This document shows positions 60,049-64,000 of a stretch of DNA of 64,000 nt, piece after piece (position 1 is the first letter of the stretch; each line of letters begins with the position of its first letter). A program made the translations under genes and the position numbers. The notes beneath the pieces are model-generated. The model saw nothing but the letters and a program-made list of their open reading frames with translations. It had not been told where the DNA came from and did not search any database. Origin of the DNA: MA-ANB-1 sp965216445 (GTDB taxonomy: Bacteria; Actinomycetota; Acidimicrobiia; Spongiisociales; ZC4RG35); the NCBI GenBank assembly GCA_965216445.1, contig OZ244166.1:1612001-1676000 (forward strand), given 5' to 3'.

Positions 60049-61473
60049 TCAAACGCCGCGCGACGAACCCGTAAACGTCAGTTCCTCGACGAAAGTCTCC
60101 AGTTGTGCCAGGGTTCGCACCTCGTGGACGGAATCACAGGCACCGCTGTAACTGGACATCGACGAATCCCCCGTATCCCAGTATGAGGTGGGTTCGGGAT
60201 TCAACCAGATCACGGCACGTGCTTTTCGAGCGATCTCGGCTAGGGCTGCCTCCCGAGTCGGCCGGTAATTGTTCCGAGCGTCGCCCGTGATGATGATCGT
60301 GGTGCGAGGCGAAATCTGACTGCCGTATCGAGTCAAGAATGTCTCGAAACTGTTCCCGTAATCGGAGTGTCCGTCCATCCAGACCACCTCGGCCTCCGTC
60401 GTTATCCGGTGCAGGGCTGACCCGAAGTCAACACCGGGCCCAAAGAACTCGGTGACCTCGTCAACGGTGTCAACAAATGCAAAGGACCGCAAACGACTGA
60501 ACTGCGAAGACATTGCGTGCGTGAATTGGAGGGTGAAGCGAGAGAAGGTCGCCATCGACCCCGAGATATCGCAAATCAGCCAGACCTCCGGGCGATGGGG
60601 ACGGGGATGACGGAACTGCGGGTCAACGGGGACGCCACCGGTAGCCAAAGACCTCCGCACCGTCTTGCGGAAGTCCAAACGTCCGGTGCGACGCTTCCTG
60701 CGTCTCGCCAGCCGGGCCGCCAGCTTCCGGGTGAGCGGCCCGATCGCCGCTTCCATTTCGGCAAGTTCGACCGTCGTGGCGTGCATCAAGTCGACATCTT
60801 CGATCATCGGTTTCCGCAGCGTGCGGGCAACGGCCTCACGACCCCGATCGGCGACGAGGCGTCTACGGATCTCCTCTTGTAGTTCGAGCCGCAACTCTTC
60901 GAGCCGCGCTGCAACATCCTCCCGGATCAGCCTCCGATCAAAGTCCGACAACTCGCGGTCGCCAACCAACTCCTCCACAAGCCGTTCCTCAAGGTTTGCC
61001 AGGTCAAGGCGTCGCAAGGTGCGGTACAGGTAATAGGTGCCCCCTACAGGCCGCCCAGGCTCCATGCCCGCCAGGTTTTCCACCGCACGCTGTGCGCCCG
61101 AGCGCAGACCTTCGGAATCGAACGCGGCCAGAGCTTGGAGGAGTGAGGCCAAGAGATCATCTAGATCGAAGTCCTCAGTCGCCTGAGATCGGTCCGACTC
61201 CACGCTCTCATCGGTGTCCGGTGCTTCATGGCCGTCGGGTTGATCGGCAACGATCGCTGGCAACGGAGAGAAATACACGTCAAAGGCGACGTCGAATGCG
61301 TGCTCATGCCTGAGGTTCTTGATCAGGGTCGAACGCAACGTCTCTCGCAAAGCAACCCGATCGCCGATGTCCACGGACTCAACAGCACGCATCGCATCTA
61401 TTGCCTCGACCATCGAAACCGGGATTCCCACTTCACGGAGTTCGTCGACGAATCCTGTGAGCGTGCCGATCAT
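60049..61473 (-). CDS. VWA-domain protein, CoxE-like
   Basis: 474 residues from ATG 61473, 1 nt after the moxR stop. The C-terminal VWA domain has the MIDAS motif DISGSMATFSR, then FVDTVDEVTEFF and TTIIITGDARNNYRP. The N-terminal half is helical and Arg/Glu-rich. CoxE-type proteins pair with MoxR ATPases to insert or mature metal centres, as in CO dehydrogenase; here the nearby CoxL-like gene is a plausible client. Confidence 0.88.
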   Translation of the reverse strand: MIGTLTGFVDELREVGIPVSMVEAIDAMRAVESVDIGDRVALRETLRSTLIKNLRHEHAFDVAFDVYFSPLPAIVADQPDGHEAPDTDESVESDRSQATEDFDLDDLLASLLQALAAFDSEGLRSGAQRAVENLAGMEPGRPVGGTYYLYRTLRRLDLANLEERLVEELVGDRELSDFDRRLIREDVAARLEELRLELQEEIRRRLVADRGREAVARTLRKPMIEDVDLMHATTVELAEMEAAIGPLTRKLAARLARRRKRRTGRLDFRKTVRRSLATGGVPVDPQFRHPRPHRPEVWLICDISGSMATFSRFTLQFTHAMSSQFSRLRSFAFVDTVDEVTEFFGPGVDFGSALHRITTEAEVVWMDGHSDYGNSFETFLTRYGSQISPRTTIIITGDARNNYRPTREAALAEIARKARAVIWLNPEPTSYWDTGDSSMSSYSGACDSVHEVRTLAQLETFVEELTFTGSSRGV

Positions 61474-61474
61474 C

Positions 61475-62332
61475 TCAAGAAGACGAAGCCAGCTCTTTGG
61501 CAGCCGCCTCGATGTCGGACTGGTACTTGAGCAACACATGCAGTGTGTCGCCAACCACATGCTCGTCGACATCGTCGATGGACAGCGCCAGGAGCGTACG
61601 GGCCCAGTCAATAGTCTCCGAAACCGAGGGGGATTTCTTCAGGTCCAGATTCCGGATCGACCGCGCGACCCGTGCGACCTGGTCGGCCAGGTGTTCACTG
61701 AGCCCCGGCACGCGAGCCTCGAGGATTTCCTTTTCGCGAGTTGGATCCGGGTAGTCGATGTGAAGGAAAAGGCACCGTCGTTTCAGTGCTTCGCTCAACT
61801 CTCTCGTGTTGTTCGAGGTTAAGAGCACCATTGGAATCGATGCCGCCTCGATGGTTCCTAGTTCAGGGATGGAGACCTGGAAGTCAGACAAGATCTCGAG
61901 GAGGAGAGCCTCGGTCTCGACCTCAACGCGATCGACCTCATCTATCAAGAGGATCGTCGGCTGATCCGATCGAATCGCCTGGAGAAGGGGTCGTTCCAAC
62001 AGGAACTCCTCGGCGAATATGTCATGTTCGATTTTGTCCCAGTCATGATCAACGTCCGACTGGATTCGGAGCAGCTGCTTCTTGTAGTTCCACTCGTAAA
62101 GCGCTTTCGCCTCGTCGAGGCCCTCGTAGCACTGCAGCCTGACCAAGGCCCGGCCTGTTGTCTCCGCAAGGGCCTTGGCAAGCTCGGTCTTCCCGACGCC
62201 GGCGGGACCCTCCACCAGAATCGGTTTCCCGAGGTGTGCTGCGAGGAACACCACCTGTGCAATCCGATCCGAAGGGAGATACCCCACTGACCGGAGTGCC
62301 TCGGCCACCGTTTTGGAACTCTCAAAATCCAT
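61475..62332 (-). CDS. MoxR-family AAA+ ATPase (CoxD-like)
   Basis: 285 residues. Walker A VEGPAGVGKTELAKAL near residue 40, Walker B ILLIDEVDRVEVETEA, sensor LLTSNNTRELSEALKRRC. MoxR ATPases act as chaperones with VWA partners; the partner follows immediately. RBS GAACAATGG-type weak; ATG 62332. Divergent from trkA. Confidence 0.94.
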   Translation of the reverse strand: MDFESSKTVAEALRSVGYLPSDRIAQVVFLAAHLGKPILVEGPAGVGKTELAKALAETTGRALVRLQCYEGLDEAKALYEWNYKKQLLRIQSDVDHDWDKIEHDIFAEEFLLERPLLQAIRSDQPTILLIDEVDRVEVETEALLLEILSDFQVSIPELGTIEAASIPMVLLTSNNTRELSEALKRRCLFLHIDYPDPTREKEILEARVPGLSEHLADQVARVARSIRNLDLKKSPSVSETIDWARTLLALSIDDVDEHVVGDTLHVLLKYQSDIEAAAKELASSS

Positions 62333-62454
62333 TGTTCTCCTGTCTCAGACCGCCATTGTACGGGCGGGGGGTGTGACAAAGAATTCGATTTTCGACCCAC
62401 TATTTGGGCCGATGTGGAGTTAGCCTGCTTGACCGTGTGTTTCATGATTGACCA

Positions 62455-63786
62455 ATGCGGATAGTCGTCGTTGGGGCAGGAGCTGTTGGCTCCTATCTGG
62501 CCGAACGCTTGTCTCAAGAGGGCCAAGATGTGGTTGTCATCGAAGACAACCCTGGAGTAGCCGCCGAACTCCAGGAGTCGATCGACGCGATGGTCATTCA
62601 AGGCAACGGCGCCAGCAGCATTTTGCTGGAACAAGCCGGCGCGGGGAAGGCTGACTTGTTCATCGCCGTTACCAGTTCGGACGGTGCCAACGTCCTTGCC
62701 TGTCACGCTGCCAAGGACCTCGGGGCAGAGATGACAATTGCAAGAATCGAAGACCCCGAGATTCGCGAAGGTTCGGGCCAACTCGGTGTGGACGTGATAA
62801 TCGACCCGTCCGCCACCGCAGCTGAAGAGATCGTCGACATCGTCGGGCTTGGCGGGGCATCGGAGCTGATCCAATTCGCCGATGGAAAGCTGGTGATGGT
62901 TGGCGCCACAGTCGTTCGGGACGCCCCGATAACTGCGTTTCCACTCCGACAACTCAGGATGAGAGAGGCGGAATGGGGCTGGGTTTTGGCGGCGCTGGTA
63001 CGCCACGGCAGGACAATTGTTGCCCACGGGGACACCGAGGTGCTACCCGGCGATCACGTCCTGATCATGACCACGGACGACAATGTGGACAGGGCCACGC
63101 GGATGATTGGCTTGAAACGTCGTCATCTGGAAAGGGCCATCATTTTCGGTGCCACCCGCCTTGCGGAGCTCACGGCAGACGCCATGCATGAAGCAGGTTT
63201 GAGCGTTGTCATCATCGACGAAGACGGCCAGCGCTGCTCAGGCCTTGCTGACAAGCACCCAGACGCAATAGTCATGTGCGGCGACCCCACAGATCCAGCT
63301 CTGGCCGCCAGCCTCGACCTTGGACCGAATGACGTCGCCCTTGGTCTGACCGGATGGGACGAAGTCAACCTGCTCACCTGTCTTGTCGCCAAGGCAAGTG
63401 GCGCGGGCATGGTTATCTCACGGTTCCATCGCATCGACTACGTCGGTCTCCTTTCAGGTATCGGAATCGATGCGGCAGCGTCTAGTCGACTCATGGCGGC
63501 CAACGCGATTCTCCAATTCGTGCGATTTGGTGACGTCGAACGGGTCGTTACCTTCTCCGACACCGACGCTGAAGCCATTGAGATGGAAGTGGCGACAAAG
63601 TCCGAAGCCGCCAACAAGAGCCTCCTCGATCTCCATCTTCCGGTCGGTGTGATCGTTGGTGGCATATCCCGAAACGGAACCACTTTCGTCCCCGACGGAT
63701 CGACCGTGATCCGTCCGGGAGATCACATCATCTTCTTTGCCCTTCCTCGTGACATTCAGGAGTCGACCGCTCTCTTCTCGGCATGA
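62455..63786 (+). CDS. trkA: Trk potassium uptake regulator TrkA
   Basis: 443 residues with two RCK units. First NAD-binding loop MRIVVVGAGAVGSYLAERL at the N terminus, TrkA-C domain about residues 140-220, second loop AIIFGATRLAELTADAMHEAG near 225, and a second TrkA-C domain at the end. Gates the Trk channel in response to nucleotides. Overlaps the next gene by 4 nt. Confidence 0.95.
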   Translation: MRIVVVGAGAVGSYLAERLSQEGQDVVVIEDNPGVAAELQESIDAMVIQGNGASSILLEQAGAGKADLFIAVTSSDGANVLACHAAKDLGAEMTIARIEDPEIREGSGQLGVDVIIDPSATAAEEIVDIVGLGGASELIQFADGKLVMVGATVVRDAPITAFPLRQLRMREAEWGWVLAALVRHGRTIVAHGDTEVLPGDHVLIMTTDDNVDRATRMIGLKRRHLERAIIFGATRLAELTADAMHEAGLSVVIIDEDGQRCSGLADKHPDAIVMCGDPTDPALAASLDLGPNDVALGLTGWDEVNLLTCLVAKASGAGMVISRFHRIDYVGLLSGIGIDAAASSRLMAANAILQFVRFGDVERVVTFSDTDAEAIEMEVATKSEAANKSLLDLHLPVGVIVGGISRNGTTFVPDGSTVIRPGDHIIFFALPRDIQESTALFSA

Positions 63787-64000
63787 CCTATGACACGCGA
63801 GAGCGCTCTTCGTCGCCGGTCGCCAAGCTCCTAAAAACCGTTGCCTTTGTAATCGGATCGGTGCTGGTGTTTGTCGCCATCGCCATGATGTCTGCCTCTT
63901 TGGTGTCGGTCATTTATGGCGAGTACGAAACCGCTCTCTGGATCTCGGCCGCGGCCGGAATCACCGCTGGCTTTGGATATGTCACCCGTCGACTCGTCCG
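63783..64000 (+). CDS. trkH: Trk potassium channel subunit TrkH, N-terminal fragment (cut by window edge)
   Basis: First 72 codons. A short cytosolic start (MTYDTRERSSSP) and two hydrophobic helices (KTVAFVIGSVLVFVAIAMM, ALWISAAAGITAGFGY) fit the TrkH N terminus, and the ATG overlaps the trkA stop. The selectivity-filter repeats lie beyond the window, so the call depends on context. Confidence 0.8.
   Translation, partial: MTYDTRERSSSPVAKLLKTVAFVIGSVLVFVAIAMMSASLVSVIYGEYETALWISAAAGITAGFGYVTRRLV

Noticed and set aside
1..64000. CRISPR arrays, rRNA genes, complete insertion sequences
   Set aside because: No regularly spaced repeats, rRNA signature or transposase frame was seen anywhere in the window.

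Overview
The window is a 64 kb piece of a high-GC Gram-positive chromosome, most likely Actinomycetota and probably an Acidimicrobiia-like lineage. The evidence is the conserved actinobacterial gene order nusA-rimP-proS-ispG-rseP-dxr-cdsA-frr-pyrH-tsf-rpsB-whiG-xerC-dprA-comM ... yraN-DUF2469-lepB-rplS-trmD ... rimM-khpA-rpsP-ffh, the actinobacterial DUF2469 protein, a WhiG-type sigma factor, an F420 (deazaflavin) oxidoreductase and many start codons placed 6-8 nt after a TANNNT -10 box (leaderless pattern). The class-level call is inference.

Layout. 1-14.1 kb (minus strand): translation, MEP isoprenoid, phospholipid, UMP kinase, sigma factor, recombinase and DNA-uptake genes. 14.1-19.2 kb: an insertion into the usual comM-yraN junction carrying a sulfotransferase, a gamma-glutamyltransferase-like protein, an enoyl-CoA hydratase, a tiny membrane protein with a zinc-ribbon partner, and an ABC-2 transporter. 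19.2-27 kb: second half of the translation block, interrupted between trmD and rimM by a glyoxalase-like protein, a thiolase and a lipoprotein; a duplicated trmD 5' end with a perfect hairpin marks this junction. 27-33 kb: PEP carboxylase, a ferredoxin, and a translationally coupled five-gene operon of three unrecognised exported/membrane-anchored proteins, ApbE and a haem-b ferric-reductase-like membrane protein. 33-46.7 kb: RarA, pyrimidine salvage (Upp, pyrimidine phosphorylase), an alkyltransferase-like protein, EtfBA, a methyltransferase, two SGNH-hydrolase paralogues, an ABC exporter, a ceramidase-family protein, a GNAT protein and a cupin, plus a frameshifted STAS remnant.

46.76-53.53 kb is a decayed genomic island. 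A 24-bp stretch of the tRNA-Ala(GGC) gene at 53.5 kb is repeated exactly at 46.76 kb, and the remains of a tyrosine integrase lie between the copies. Its cargo includes a metallo-beta-lactamase-fold protein, a cupredoxin lipoprotein, membrane proteins, an F420 oxidoreductase and a TetR regulator. 53.5-57.2 kb: tRNA-Ala, rsfS, nadD, an M23-like protein and two tandem GAPDH genes, the first of which has lost both catalytic residues. 57.2-64 kb: an orphan CoxL/xanthine-dehydrogenase-type large subunit, a receiver-domain protein, a VWA/MoxR (CoxE/CoxD-like) pair, and the start of a Trk potassium-uptake operon.

The strongest leads for undescribed biology are the ApbE/haem membrane operon that lacks any visible FMN-binding domain, the catalytically dead GAPDH in front of an intact one, and the small tRNA-borne island. 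Two near-identical 19-bp operator-like sites in front of thiolase and etfBA suggest a common fatty-acid-type regulator.
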